Shown here: one piece after another, positions 16,118 through 24,935 of the stretch
Layout: every line of letters begins with the position of its first letter
How positions within the stretch are numbered: the stretch's first letter is position 1
Source of the DNA: Lachnoclostridium sp. An118
Lineage (GTDB): Bacteria > Bacillota > Clostridia > Lachnospirales > Lachnospiraceae
NCBI RefSeq assembly: GCF_002160985.1
Contig: NZ_NFLQ01000018.1
Location: 1-64,000 of the forward strand
DNA: 64,000 nucleotides
Direction: 5' to 3'
Made by a program: the position numbers and the translations under genes
Notes under the pieces: generated by a model
Seen by the model: only the letters and a program-made list of their open reading frames with translations
Database searches by the model: none
What the model was told of the DNA's origin: nothing

Positions 16118-17548
16118 ATGAATACAGATAACTACAATACAAAAAACACAACCCATCCACAGCAGGACACCCCTCCGGGCAGCACCGGGGAGCACAACCG
16201 GATGTTCGGAGGGATGCCGCCCACCAGGCTCTTCTTCCGCTGCGCCATCCCCAACATGATCAGCATGGCAGTCGTCTCCATGTACACGATTGCCGACGGG
16301 ATCTTTGTGGGCTACTATATCGGTGCGGAGGCTCTGGCCGCCATCAACCTGGTCATGCCTCTTATCATGATGAGCTTTGCTTTTTCAGACATGGTAGCCG
16401 TGGGCTCCTCTGTCCAGATTGCCATCTGGCTTGGAAAGAAAGATGAAAGGATGGCAGGGCGCATCTTTTCCACCGCCTGCCTGCTGATCCTTATTTCTGC
16501 CCTGGTCATGGGGACGCTGGCCTGGCTGTTTTCCTATCCGCTGGTGCATCTGCTGGGAGCCTCCGGGGAAGTGGCAGACCTGGCAGTAAAATACATGCGG
16601 GTCTATGCAGCCTTCTCTGTCCTTATCATGCACTTTTTTGCCGTGGACAATTATCTGCGCATCTGCGGGAAGGTCCACTACAGCATGGCCATGAACGTGG
16701 GCATATCTCTGGCAAACATTGTGCTGGACTGGCTCTTCATCGGCGTCCTGGGCTGGGGGATCGAGTCTGCCGCCCTGGCCTCCTGCCTCAGCCTGATGTG
16801 TGGGAACATCCTCTGCTTTCTCCCGTTCTTCGCCGGAAAGCTGCCCCTTCATTTCATGCGGCAGTGGATCAGACCCGGACTGCTGGGGAATATCATCGCC
16901 AACGGGAGCTCGGAGTTTTTCAACAACATCTCAGGCTCTGTGTGTATGATCATCTTCAACGCTGCTCTCCTGTCCGCCGGAGGATTTATGGCAGTGGCAG
17001 CCTTCAGCATCATCATGTACGTGGACAGTGTGGTAAAGGCATTGCTTTTTGGTATGGGCGATGCCCTGCAGCCGGCTATCAGCTACAATTACGGGGCGGG
17101 AAGTCCCGCGCGGATCTGGGCGATCGAGAGGAGGGTCCAGGCTGCCGGGCTGCTGCTGGCTCTTTTGGTGCTCGCCTTCATGCAGCTTGGCGGCGAAGCG
17201 CTGATCGGACTCTTTGCAAAGGAGGATGCGGAGCTGCTCAGCATCAGCGTCAGAGGCATGCGTCTTTTCTCCCTGTCCTACCTGTTTACATGGTGCGCCA
17301 TTTTGTCCGGCTCCTTCTTCACCGCTCTGAACCGGCCCGTCTTCTCCCTTATGACTGCCGCAGGGCAGACCCTGCTGTTCCCTGTGCTCTTTCTCTCTGT
17401 CCTGCCCCGGTTCCTTGGGCTGGACGGTATCTGGCTGTCCCCGGTACTGGCAGGGGCTGCCTCCTTCCTGGTCTGCCTCCTGTTCCTGCTGGACACCAGC
17501 CGGCGCCTGTCCTCCGGGTCCGGACAGCAGGCACAGCGGCCGCTGTGA
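16118..17548 (+). CDS. MATE-family efflux transporter
   Basis: The 476-residue protein has about twelve hydrophobic helices in two MatE repeats, and exports cationic or amphipathic compounds using Na+ or H+ in characterised relatives. The N terminus has an unusual polar tail of about 30 residues rich in Asn, Thr and Pro before PTRLFFRCAIPNM. GDALQPAISYNYGAG (about 310-324) is a MATE family string. It is divergent from a MerR-type drug sensor, which points to inducible efflux. A GAGGAG site lies 11 nt before the ATG. Confidence 0.94.
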   Translation: MNTDNYNTKNTTHPQQDTPPGSTGEHNRMFGGMPPTRLFFRCAIPNMISMAVVSMYTIADGIFVGYYIGAEALAAINLVMPLIMMSFAFSDMVAVGSSVQIAIWLGKKDERMAGRIFSTACLLILISALVMGTLAWLFSYPLVHLLGASGEVADLAVKYMRVYAAFSVLIMHFFAVDNYLRICGKVHYSMAMNVGISLANIVLDWLFIGVLGWGIESAALASCLSLMCGNILCFLPFFAGKLPLHFMRQWIRPGLLGNIIANGSSEFFNNISGSVCMIIFNAALLSAGGFMAVAAFSIIMYVDSVVKALLFGMGDALQPAISYNYGAGSPARIWAIERRVQAAGLLLALLVLAFMQLGGEALIGLFAKEDAELLSISVRGMRLFSLSYLFTWCAILSGSFFTALNRPVFSLMTAAGQTLLFPVLFLSVLPRFLGLDGIWLSPVLAGAASFLVCLLFLLDTSRRLSSGSGQQAQRPL

Positions 17549-17550
17549 TT

Positions 17551-17579
17551 TTGACCTTTTCAGGAAAAAGAGTTATAAT
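17551..17579 (+). promoter_or_regulatory. Promoter of the DUF6465-like gene
   Basis: TTGACC (17551-17556), a 17-bp spacer and a perfect TATAAT (17574-17579) form a strong consensus promoter immediately after the MATE stop codon. Confidence 0.8.
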
Positions 17580-17646
17580 ACATTCCGTAGCAGATCAAAG
17601 ACCAGCCTGCTTACATGCAATGTGTGATCGAAGGAGGTAATCAGTC

Positions 17647-17979
17647 ATGAAAAAGAATAACAGAGCATCACATACAGCTCAGGCGACCAAATCCATTGTC
17701 ACAACAAAGGACACTACCAAGGCTATCGAGACAAGAGCCGGCGTCTTAAAGGATGCGCCCGAGACCCCGAAGAGCGAACTGAAGACACAGATATTTCTCC
17801 AGTATCTGGGAACAGAGTGCAGCACCGATGATATCCTTGCAAGGATCAAGGATATCTGGACAAAGGACATGGGCAAAAAAGCCGAGGATATGAAGACCAT
17901 CAACGTATATCTCAAGCCTGAAGAGATGGCCGCCTACTATGTGATCAACGGAGAGACAACCGGGAAAATCGCTCTGTAA
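17647..17979 (+). CDS. DUF6465-like protein, unknown function
   Basis: The 110-residue soluble protein has a basic, Thr/Ala-rich disordered N terminus (about 1-45). A compact C-terminal domain (about 48-110) follows, with ILARIKDIWTKDMGKKAED and the ending MAAYYVINGETTGKIAL. This pattern resembles DUF6465 proteins common in Lachnospiraceae; the family name is from memory. A strong promoter and a GGAGG site suggest high expression. It is monocistronic with its own terminator. No function is known. Confidence 0.75.
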   Translation: MKKNNRASHTAQATKSIVTTKDTTKAIETRAGVLKDAPETPKSELKTQIFLQYLGTECSTDDILARIKDIWTKDMGKKAEDMKTINVYLKPEEMAAYYVINGETTGKIAL

Positions 17980-17997
17980 ACATTTTCACAAAAGGAC

Positions 17998-18042
17998 ACT
18001 CCCGGCAGATGCGCAAAACGCCGCATCTGCCGGGAGTTTTTC
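17998..18042. terminator. Strong hairpin terminator
   Basis: ACTCCCGGCAGATGCG pairs perfectly with CGCATCTGCCGGGAGT, followed by TTTTT on the plus strand. It touches the stop codon of the convergent YczE-like gene. Confidence 0.93.
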
Positions 18043-18782
18043 TACTCCACCCCTGAAAGCCGCATCATCCTGTCGTATGTAAAATGATTGAACACAGCGA
18101 TGGTCCTCCCTACTCCGACCATAGCCAGGACCGTCCCTATTCCGATCCCCACCAGCTGCCCCGCGAAGCCAAGGCTCACCGTGGTGGTGATGGCGATGTT
18201 GGTCAGGCCAAAGCAGTTCTTTGTAAATCCCACGCTTTTGCGGATACAGTCCGCTATGGCCTGCACGATGCCGTCTCCCGGGTTGGGGATGATGCGCATG
18301 TTCAGTGACATAGCCGCCCCGATCCCGGTCAGCACGATGGCAGCCACGAGGATAAGGACCCGCAGGGCCATCTGTCCTGGCGTGTCCTTTCCCTCCCCGT
18401 ACAGGTCCGGGATCACCGCCGAGAATACGTTCATGAATCTGGTGAACACAAGGCTCAGCGGTATCTGAAGCAGATCCATGAGCACTGTCAGCCTCCTGTC
18501 TATCCTGTTTGCATGGGCAAGGACGGCTCCCTCCTCACCGGACGTCCTCCGGCTGCGGACAAGATGCAGGCAGATCTGGATGACAACAAAAAGGCTGTAC
18601 AGGACGAGCGTCATATTTCCAAAATTCTGTCCGGAGATGACCGAGATACTGTATGCAACGGAAATGATAGGCGATACACCCAGGCCGGTCTTTGTGTTCA
18701 GCGTAAGGCCCAGCGCCAGGACAAGAAGTCCCAGAAGATAGAAAAGCACACGGAACCAGATGCTTCTGTTGATCTTTTTCAA
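18042..18782 (-). CDS. YczE/YitT-like membrane protein
   Basis: The 246-residue integral membrane protein has five or six helices. The opening WFRVLFYLLGLLVLALGLTL and then TKTGLGVSPIISVAYSIS are typical of the YczE/YyaS family (DUF6198-like). RIIPNPGDGIVQAIAD is a conserved late loop. Function is unproven in the family. The start is TTG, supported by GGAGGG 7 nt upstream and the promoter at 18816-18844. Confidence 0.8.
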   Translation of the reverse strand: MKKINRSIWFRVLFYLLGLLVLALGLTLNTKTGLGVSPIISVAYSISVISGQNFGNMTLVLYSLFVVIQICLHLVRSRRTSGEEGAVLAHANRIDRRLTVLMDLLQIPLSLVFTRFMNVFSAVIPDLYGEGKDTPGQMALRVLILVAAIVLTGIGAAMSLNMRIIPNPGDGIVQAIADCIRKSVGFTKNCFGLTNIAITTTVSLGFAGQLVGIGIGTVLAMVGVGRTIAVFNHFTYDRMMRLSGVE

Positions 18783-18815
18783 GTAAATCCCTCCTATTTT
18801 CTGCTCCGGTATCCT

Positions 18816-18844
18816 ATTCTAAGGACTTTTGAAAAATCTGTCAA
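18816..18844 (-). promoter_or_regulatory. Promoter of the YczE-like gene
   Basis: The minus strand carries TTGACA (18839-18844), 17 bp, and TAGAAT (18816-18821). Confidence 0.8.
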
Positions 18845-18872
18845 ATCCGGATTCGGAAGGACCTTCCCTCTT

Positions 18873-19217
18873 TCAGACAGGACTTTGGATCCTCACGTCA
18901 TACAGGTCCTCAAAAGGGATTTTGGTATCCACCACCTTCAGAAGCCGGGCCGTCCCGTCTATCCTGGACACCATCCCTGTCACCTTCAGATACTCTCCAT
19001 CGCAAAAGTAGATGACTGTCACCATATCATTTTTCCTGACCTGCCTGAGTGTGCGGTCCAGCTCCTCTCCCCGCTCCTCGGAGAGCTCCGCTTTGGGCAC
19101 TGTGATCTTTTCCTTTCTCCTGAGCGCCTCCTCATATCCTTTCAGGGCCGCGAAGGGCATAAACTGCTTTGCCCTGTCCCGGGGGCACATCCCGCCCCGC
19201 CCGTTTCTGTACGCCAT
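18873..19217 (-). CDS. YolD-like protein, partner of Y-family polymerase
   Basis: The 114-residue protein has the YolD-family pattern AKQFMPFAALKGYEEAL near the N terminus and a beta-rich C-terminal half. YolD proteins are encoded next to Y-family polymerases in Firmicutes and are thought to work like UmuD in supporting them. The start at 19217 is set by AAAGGGGAGAG upstream. It lies 16 nt after the polymerase gene in one SOS-controlled transcript. Confidence 0.85.
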   Translation of the reverse strand: MAYRNGRGGMCPRDRAKQFMPFAALKGYEEALRRKEKITVPKAELSEERGEELDRTLRQVRKNDMVTVIYFCDGEYLKVTGMVSRIDGTARLLKVVDTKIPFEDLYDVRIQSPV

Positions 19218-19233
19218 TTTCGCTCTCCCCTTT

Positions 19234-20529
19234 CTACACTCCGCTCCTGTGGCCCCCAATCTGGCGGTTCCTCTCCATGGTCGTGGCTCCCTCCTGCAGG
19301 TCCATGCCCCTGACCACCGCATTTTTCCCGTATTTCTCTTTGATCTCCAGGAGGGCCTTCTGCATCCGCAGCTCCCGGTCCAGCTCTTCCGGGTCTGTAA
19401 AGAGGTCGTACTGCCTTAACGCCTCGTCCACCACATGATTGTATGTGACGCTGAGCCTTCTCACCGGCGTGCGGCGGTCCACGATCCTGTCGTAGAGCCG
19501 GGCCGTGCAGGCCATGAGCTGGCGGGAGGAGCTGGTCGTCAGAGTCATAGGCTCTGTGCCGTGGGCAGACCTTTTCTCCAGCCTCCCGCTGTACCCTACA
19601 TGGAGAGTGACCGAGTCTGTTACAAGCCCCTTCTCCACCAGCTCCAGGCTGAGCAGGTCCGCCATCTCCCTGGCCGCCAGCCTGCCCTCCTCAAAGCTGT
19701 AATCCCGGGGCAGCACCTGCCCGTTGGAGACAGAGCTGGACCTGGGCCTGTAGGCCTTGATATCTTCCATCGTGGCGGTCTCCCTTCCCCAGGCGTGATC
19801 GATGAGGAGCTCCGCGTCAACGCCGAACAGGCTGTACAGCAGTCCCTCATCCGCGTGGGCCACCTCCTCCATGGTCGTCAGGCCGGACTGAGCAAGCCGC
19901 CTCTGTATCCCGCTTCCGATCCTCCAGAAGTCCGTCAGCGGCCTGTGCCGCCAGAGCTGCCTCCTGTAGCTCTCCTCGTCCAGCTCCCCCATATGCCTCT
20001 CCGAGTGCTTTGCCGTGATATCCATGGCGATCTTGGCAAGATATAGGTTGGTCCCTATCCCCACCGAAGCGGTGATGCCTGTGGTGTCGTACACATCCTC
20101 CATGATCTTCATGCCGAGCTCTCTCCCGCTCATCCCATACATGTGAAGATACCTGGTCACATCCATGAACACCTCATCAATGCTGTAGACGTGGATGTCC
20201 TCCTTTGAAATATATTTCAGATAGATACTGTATATCTGCGCCGACCGGTCAATATAGAGCTGCATCCGGGGCGGCGCCATGATATAGCTGATCCCCTCCG
20301 GGATCTCAAACACCCTGCATCTGCCCGGCACCCCCAGCGCTTTCATGGCCGGGGACACAGCCAGACAGATGGTCTTGTCAGTCCTCTCCGGATCAGCCAC
20401 CACCAGGTTGGTGGTCATGGGGTCCAGCCCTCTCTCCCGGCACTCCACGGAAGCGTAGAAAGACTTCAGGTCTATACACACATATGTCTTTTGTTTTCCG
20501 GTCTGAACGCTCCCAGCAGTGTTCTCCAT
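19234..20529 (-). CDS. Y-family DNA polymerase (UmuC/UvrX type)
   Basis: This error-prone translesion polymerase is 431 residues. The palm motif CIDLKSFYASVEC is near the N terminus, and the catalytic YSIDEVFMDVT supplies the Asp-Glu pair. Helix-hairpin-helix, little-finger and C-terminal regions follow, similar to plasmid and chromosomal UvrX proteins. The start at 20529 follows AGGAGGGG. Longer open frame upstream runs through the promoter and is not coding. A LexA box lies 26 nt upstream, and yolD follows, making a two-gene SOS mutagenesis operon. Confidence 0.93.
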   Translation of the reverse strand: MENTAGSVQTGKQKTYVCIDLKSFYASVECRERGLDPMTTNLVVADPERTDKTICLAVSPAMKALGVPGRCRVFEIPEGISYIMAPPRMQLYIDRSAQIYSIYLKYISKEDIHVYSIDEVFMDVTRYLHMYGMSGRELGMKIMEDVYDTTGITASVGIGTNLYLAKIAMDITAKHSERHMGELDEESYRRQLWRHRPLTDFWRIGSGIQRRLAQSGLTTMEEVAHADEGLLYSLFGVDAELLIDHAWGRETATMEDIKAYRPRSSSVSNGQVLPRDYSFEEGRLAAREMADLLSLELVEKGLVTDSVTLHVGYSGRLEKRSAHGTEPMTLTTSSSRQLMACTARLYDRIVDRRTPVRRLSVTYNHVVDEALRQYDLFTDPEELDRELRMQKALLEIKEKYGKNAVVRGMDLQEGATTMERNRQIGGHRSGV

Positions 20530-20554
20530 CTGAAATCCCCTCCTGTCATTTTCT

Positions 20555-20568
20555 CGAACATATGTTCT
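20555..20568 (-). promoter_or_regulatory. LexA (SOS) operator
   Basis: CGAACATATGTTCT matches the Bacillus/Clostridium LexA consensus CGAACRNRYGTTYC at 13 of 14 positions. It lies just downstream of the polymerase promoter, where bound LexA would block transcription. Confidence 0.9.
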
Positions 20569-20575
20569 TATTTTG

Positions 20576-20604
20576 ATTATAACAGGAGAGGGGAAGATTT
20601 TCAA
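20576..20604 (-). promoter_or_regulatory. Promoter of the polymerase-yolD operon
   Basis: The minus strand carries TTGAAA (20599-20604), 17 bp, and a perfect TATAAT (20576-20581), followed directly by the LexA box. Confidence 0.85.
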
Positions 20605-20691
20605 CTGGGGATTTTTGACAGAAAAAAAGTGACACCCACCCATCAAAAACAAATCGGTTCCGCGCCACTTTTTCTTTCCGCTGTACTTTCT

Positions 20692-21675
20692 CTATTTACC
20701 TTGCTTTTTCAGCCGGATCCACTCTTTCCAGCTTTCCTCCTCGGGCTGATCCGTCCTGTCCCTCAAAAATTCATAGACTTTCCCGACATGCTCCGGATCC
20801 TCCTCCAGGATATCCGCCGTTTCCCCCGCGCTGCATCCCTTTATCATCTTCCTGCGAATCATCAGAAACATCTGATATTCCCGTCCCTCTGCGCGTCCCT
20901 CTGCCAGGCCCTCTGCACGTCCCTCTGCACGTCCCTCTGCACGTCCCTCTGCACGTCCCTCTGCACGTCCCTCTGCCAGGCCCTCCTCACGGGCCCGCCT
21001 TTTCTCGATGATCTTCTCTTCCCACTCCTGCATATATTTCACTCCAATCTCTTCGCTCGATTTGATCATGGCGATCCTGCGCTGCAGCTCCTGTATTTTC
21101 TGGCTGCGGCAGGAGCTGCTGACCTCCTCTGTGGTGTGCTCTATGTACCGGAGCAGCTCGATCAGCTCCTCTGACACCCCCGCAGGGTCCGTCCCCCTGG
21201 TGTTCAGGAAAATCCGACACGCTCCGTCCTCCAAGGCGATCTCCGGCTCCTCGTCACACCTCATGCGGAAGGTATAGCGGTACCGTCCCTTCCCGAACAG
21301 GTCAAAGGGAGCGATCATGATCGTGTACACATCGTTCATCCGGTCAAAGTCCACCTCCCCCGGCTCCAGAAGCTTGGTGTCGATCATGCCCTGGTACAGA
21401 CGGCTGCGGCGGGGAAGGTTTTTTGTGTCCTCCCTCTGCACCTCCGCATCGTAAATCGTCTCCTCCGTATCCATGGCCCAGACGTCCATGCGGATGAAGC
21501 GGAAGAGGGGAGAACTCCTCTTTTCCTTCTCTGCCTGGGGCGGGTATTTGAGGAGGATGTCCCTCCCGAGGATGATCTCCAGGATCATCTGCATGATAAC
21601 GGGATCCTCCATAGCCTCCGCAAACAGGAAGCGGTCCAGCAGGTTCAGGTCCTTCAGTGCTTTGTGAAACGCCAT
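20692..21675 (-). CDS. Rpn-family PD-(D/E)XK nuclease/putative transposase
   Basis: The 327-residue protein opens with FHKALKDLNLLDRFLF and continues with a nuclease-like core, YDAEVQREDTKNLPRRSRLY, where D-x-E-x-Q resembles the Rpn/PD-(D/E)XK active site. Rpn proteins promote RecA-independent recombination in E. coli. The helical middle is followed by a tandem AEGR/AEGL repeat (about 230-262), then a short C-terminal domain. The start at 21675 is set by AAAGGAG 7-8 nt upstream. It stands alone between the SOS operon and the broken ABC locus. A possible promoter (TTGTCA, 17 bp, TATAAT at 21691-21719) lies unusually close to the start codon. Confidence 0.85.
   Translation of the reverse strand: MAFHKALKDLNLLDRFLFAEAMEDPVIMQMILEIILGRDILLKYPPQAEKEKRSSPLFRFIRMDVWAMDTEETIYDAEVQREDTKNLPRRSRLYQGMIDTKLLEPGEVDFDRMNDVYTIMIAPFDLFGKGRYRYTFRMRCDEEPEIALEDGACRIFLNTRGTDPAGVSEELIELLRYIEHTTEEVSSSCRSQKIQELQRRIAMIKSSEEIGVKYMQEWEEKIIEKRRAREEGLAEGRAEGRAEGRAEGRAEGRAEGLAEGRAEGREYQMFLMIRRKMIKGCSAGETADILEEDPEHVGKVYEFLRDRTDQPEEESWKEWIRLKKQGK
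20881..20988. repeat. 12-bp tandem repeat encoding AEG(R/L)
   Basis: A 12-bp unit CGTCCCTCTGCA and near-copies are repeated about eight times inside the rpn-like gene. On the coding strand they encode Ala-Glu-Gly-Arg, with Leu in some copies. Units in the run are nearly identical at the DNA level, so copy number can change in frame by slippage. Confidence 0.95.
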
Positions 21676-21719
21676 TCTCATTCTCCTTTCATTATAAACG
21701 GCAATGCACAAGTTGACAA

Positions 21720-21950
21720 TAAAAACCTGAAAATCAGACTGCTCCCGTCAAACCTGTGCGTGAACAAGTGCTGTGAGGGGTAGACAAATGGATAGACACT
21801 CCTCGAAAAAAGACTTCATAAGATGTTGCCAGAGACTGCTCCGGCCAAAGATTTTCCTTCACATAAAGAAGTAAGCAAAGATTAACATATCCGCGCACAA
21901 AAGTCAATCAAAATCCAAAAACACGAGCCAAATATGAAGTTCAAAACAAA
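21720..21950. other. Unassigned AT-rich intergenic stretch
   Basis: No ORF with a ribosome site, no tRNA and no clear repeat were seen here. It separates the rpn-like gene from the terminator of the ABC permease remnant and could hold decayed sequence. Confidence 0.4.
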
Positions 21951-21953
21951 ATC

Positions 21954-21998
21954 AGCCGAAGGACAGAGCCATTTCATAGAAACGGCCTGTCCTCCGGC
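21954..21998 (-). terminator. Terminator of the truncated permease
   Basis: GCCGGAGGACAG and CTGTCCTTCGGC form a long hairpin on the minus strand, followed by TGATTTTGTTTTG. Confidence 0.75.
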
Positions 21999-22036
21999 AC
22001 GGTTTTTCCTGTTTTCCTTTTTCTGTTCCGTTATCT

Positions 22037-24532
22037 CTACTCCATCCGCAGTCTCTCCACCACACTCTGCTTCTCCAGGTTCAGGAAGCACAGGCAGGGG
22101 ATGAGGACTGCCAGGATGAAGAGCAGCGGCGTACACACACCCAGGGGCAGAAGCGTAAAGCGGAAGGTGGAAAAATCATCCGCCGCCGTCACGGCCCGCA
22201 CGCCGATGCCCACCGCCAGGGCGCTCACAATCCAGGAGGCAAGAAGGGTCAGTCCTGCATAGTACAGTCCCTCATACACAAGCATCCGTCGGAGCTGCCG
22301 CTTCGTCATGCCCACGCTCTGTATCATGGCGAACTCTCTCTTCCTGGAGACGATGGCCGTGATCATGGAGTTGGCAAAATTCAGCACGCCCACCAGGGCG
22401 ATGATGACGCTGATGGCATTTCCCATGACCGCGGAGGACCTGGTCTCCTCCTCGTACTGCTGCGCCATAGTCTGGCGGGAGGTGACGGGAAGCGTCCTGT
22501 CCACGGAGGCGGTGTACCCGTCCAGCAGCTCCTGCATGGCATCCACCTGGTCCTCCTCCACATTGACGTAGAGCCTGCGCATGGTATTGTCCGGATACAG
22601 CTCCCGGAAGGAGTCAGAGGGGATGACATACTCCATCTCAAGGCCTGTATCCTCCCCCTCCTCCAGGGCTCCGTCCATGACGGAGGCATCCGGCAGCACC
22701 ACCGCCATCACCTGGTAGGTCCTGCCCTCCAGCTCCACGGTCTGGCCGACAGAGGCTGCGGGCAGCGTCTCCTGGCGGTCCGCCTCCTCTCTGGATAGGG
22801 ACGCGGTGGATACGGCCAGGACGTACTCTCCCGTGGCAAATGCCTCCGGGTCAAAGGAGCCTGCCAGGATGTGGTCCTCATCTGTCATCGCCTCCAGAGG
22901 GATCCCATCCAACCCGAAGAGGGTGACTGTGGCCCGCTTCTCTCTGATGGAGTTCTCCGCGTCCTGGGCTCCCTGTGCATCGTAGCTGGCCCAGTCAGCC
23001 AGGACGTCTTCATTGTAGTAGGCGGCCAGATCAGCGGCTGTCCCGTCGTCCATCTGCCAGATAAGCTGGTGGGACCAGGCGTGGCCGGTCTCCTCCACCC
23101 CGTCTGCCTGCTCCACCTGGCTCACAAGCTCCTGATCCAGCGTGGTGCCCTGGGGATCGTAGCCTCCCGTGTAGTCCTCGCTGGAGGCATCGGAGAGTTC
23201 AAAGTCGGCGATGGTCAGGCCGGAGAGATATTTCTCCATGTCAAAAGCCGCATTTTTGGCGTAAAAGCAGCTCAGCAGCACAAGCCCCAGGGACAGGGAG
23301 CAGACCACCAGGGCCGTCCGCTTTTTGTTCCGCCCCAGGTTGGCCCAGGCCATCTCGTGGAGGGAGGCGCTCCCCCGCCTCTTTGCCGTCTTCTTCGCCT
23401 TGTCCGGCGCGTCGCAGGCCCGCAGGGCCTCCACAGGAGACACCTTCCCCGCAAGGCGGGCCGGGCGCAGGCAGGAGATCAGGACCGTAACCCAGGCAAA
23501 GAGGGCCGACCCGATGAATATCACCGGGCTTACCGAGACCACACTCTCCCCCTCCATCATGCCAAGGAGGATGGGGACAAGGAGAAAGCCAAGGCCCCAG
23601 CCCAGGACCAGACCGATGGGGATACCGGTGAGGCAGAGCCTGTCAGCCTGTCCGTAGATCAGCCTGCGAAGCTGCCTTTTCGTCATGCCCAGCGTCTTCA
23701 GCTTGCCGTAGAACTGCACATCCGCGGTGACGCTGATCTGGAAAATGTTGTAGATGATGAGATACCCCGCCACAAAGACAAGGATCATCCCCAGGTACAT
23801 AGGAAGGCTCTCCGAAAAGGCCGTGGCCCCCATCTCCGGCGAGTAGGCCAGGTTCACACCGTACTCCAGCCCGATCAGGTCTGTGTCTGCCAGGATGCCA
23901 TCCATGGTCTCCTCGATATCTCTGTCACTGTATAGACTCACCTGGGCCATATGGGTGCCAAGGACCTGCCCCTCCGCAGGGCCGTCGGCGCCTCCTGTCA
24001 TCTGGTCTGCAAAAGATCTGGATACCCAGGCCATGCTGGCGTAGCTGGAGGCATTCCCCTCCCAGAAGCCGCAGAGGGTGAAGGTGGAGGCTGTGGTCTC
24101 CTGGCTGTTCAGATCCGGCCGCCACTCAAGCGTCACCTGCTGCCCCAGCTCGTGGGGAACTCCTAAGTGATCCAGCACTGTGGTGTCCACCGCCAGCTCG
24201 CCTGCCGCCTCCGGCATCCGGCCGGTGTCAGGCCAGGCAAAGGAGTGGGAGGCGTAGGGATCGTCCGCCCAGCGGATCTCGGTCTGATGACCCTGCAGCT
24301 CTCTGTTTTCCGCCACTCCCAGTACAATGCTCTCGCCCACCTCCTTCACGTCCGGATGAGCGTCGATGAGAGCCGCTTCCTCCTCCGTAATACTCTTAAA
24401 AGAGGCCTGGGCGTCGTAGCCGGTCTGGCGGAAGGTCATCTCCACCATGTTTTTGCTCATGCTCTGGGCCAGCGTGAACAGAGTGGTGAACATGAGCGTG
24501 GTCATGAGGATGGCCAGCACAGCCACTAGGCG
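22037..24532 (-). pseudogene. FtsX-type ABC permease, N-terminally fused remnant
   Basis: About 830 residues of an ABC permease with two FtsX-like domains remain, of the kind used in peptide or antimicrobial export and resistance. Helix 1 is RLVAVLAILMTTLMF. A large extracellular region, helices near VPILLGMM and a second FtsX domain ending LEKQSVVERLRME follow. The usual start is missing: the homologous sequence begins abruptly near 24532, inside DNA that upstream encodes a histidine kinase in another frame. The open frame runs back to an ATG at 24622, but those residues derive from kinase DNA. The partner ATPase gene is absent. Expression from an internal start cannot be excluded. Confidence 0.8.
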
Positions 24533-24935
24533 TCTTGACCTGATGAGAGATGTCGCTGACCAGCTCCTGGATAGTCTGCTTGTCCCTCTGGCTCTCCCTT
24601 CTGGCCTCCCTTGCAATATCATAAAACTGCAGGAGCTTCCCCTGCACCTTTGCTGTCAGGCTGTCCTCGTAAATCTGGGGCCACCTGTCCGGCTCCCCGG
24701 CGATGAGGCTGTCCAGGATGTCGCAGAGGGAGTCGGCAAAATCCGCCACCTGCCGCCGCACCCAGGCCCGCCACAGAGCCGCCAGGAGAAAAAGGCCCGC
24801 ACATATCCCAAGGAGCCCGTACCTCACCTCCCGGCGGGGGACATACGCCCACAAAAGCCATACCATGGCTCCGAATAAAACAGCCGCTCCAAGAAACAGA
24901 AGCGCCTCCTGGAGCCTTCTCCTCTTCTCTCTCAT
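24528..24935 (-). pseudogene. Sensor histidine kinase, C-terminally deleted
   Basis: The first 136 residues of a kinase are intact: two close membrane helices (about 12-31 and 39-56) with almost no extracellular loop, then the dimerisation helix ending LVSDISHQVKTP with phosphoacceptor His131. Homology stops at 24528. The frame then continues about 43 residues through permease DNA in a different frame to a stop at 24396. The ATP-binding domain is therefore lost and the protein cannot autophosphorylate. Its start abuts the response-regulator stop codon. This is one side of a deletion that also removed the expected ATPase gene. Confidence 0.85.

Noticed and set aside
20621-20677. Hairpin AAAAAGTG/CACTTTTT as a terminator
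   Set aside because: The stem is short, A/T-rich and has a very long loop; not convincing.
20881-20988. Tandem repeat as a CRISPR array
   Set aside because: The units are 12 bp with no spacers and encode AEGR in frame within a protein gene.
20692-21675. Rpn-like gene as an active insertion sequence
   Set aside because: No terminal inverted repeats or target duplications are visible at its ends; Rpn proteins are usually not part of IS elements.
22037-24622. Treating the permease as a normal full-length gene from the ATG at 24622
   Set aside because: The first about 30 codons come from kinase DNA in another frame, and permease homology begins only near 24532.
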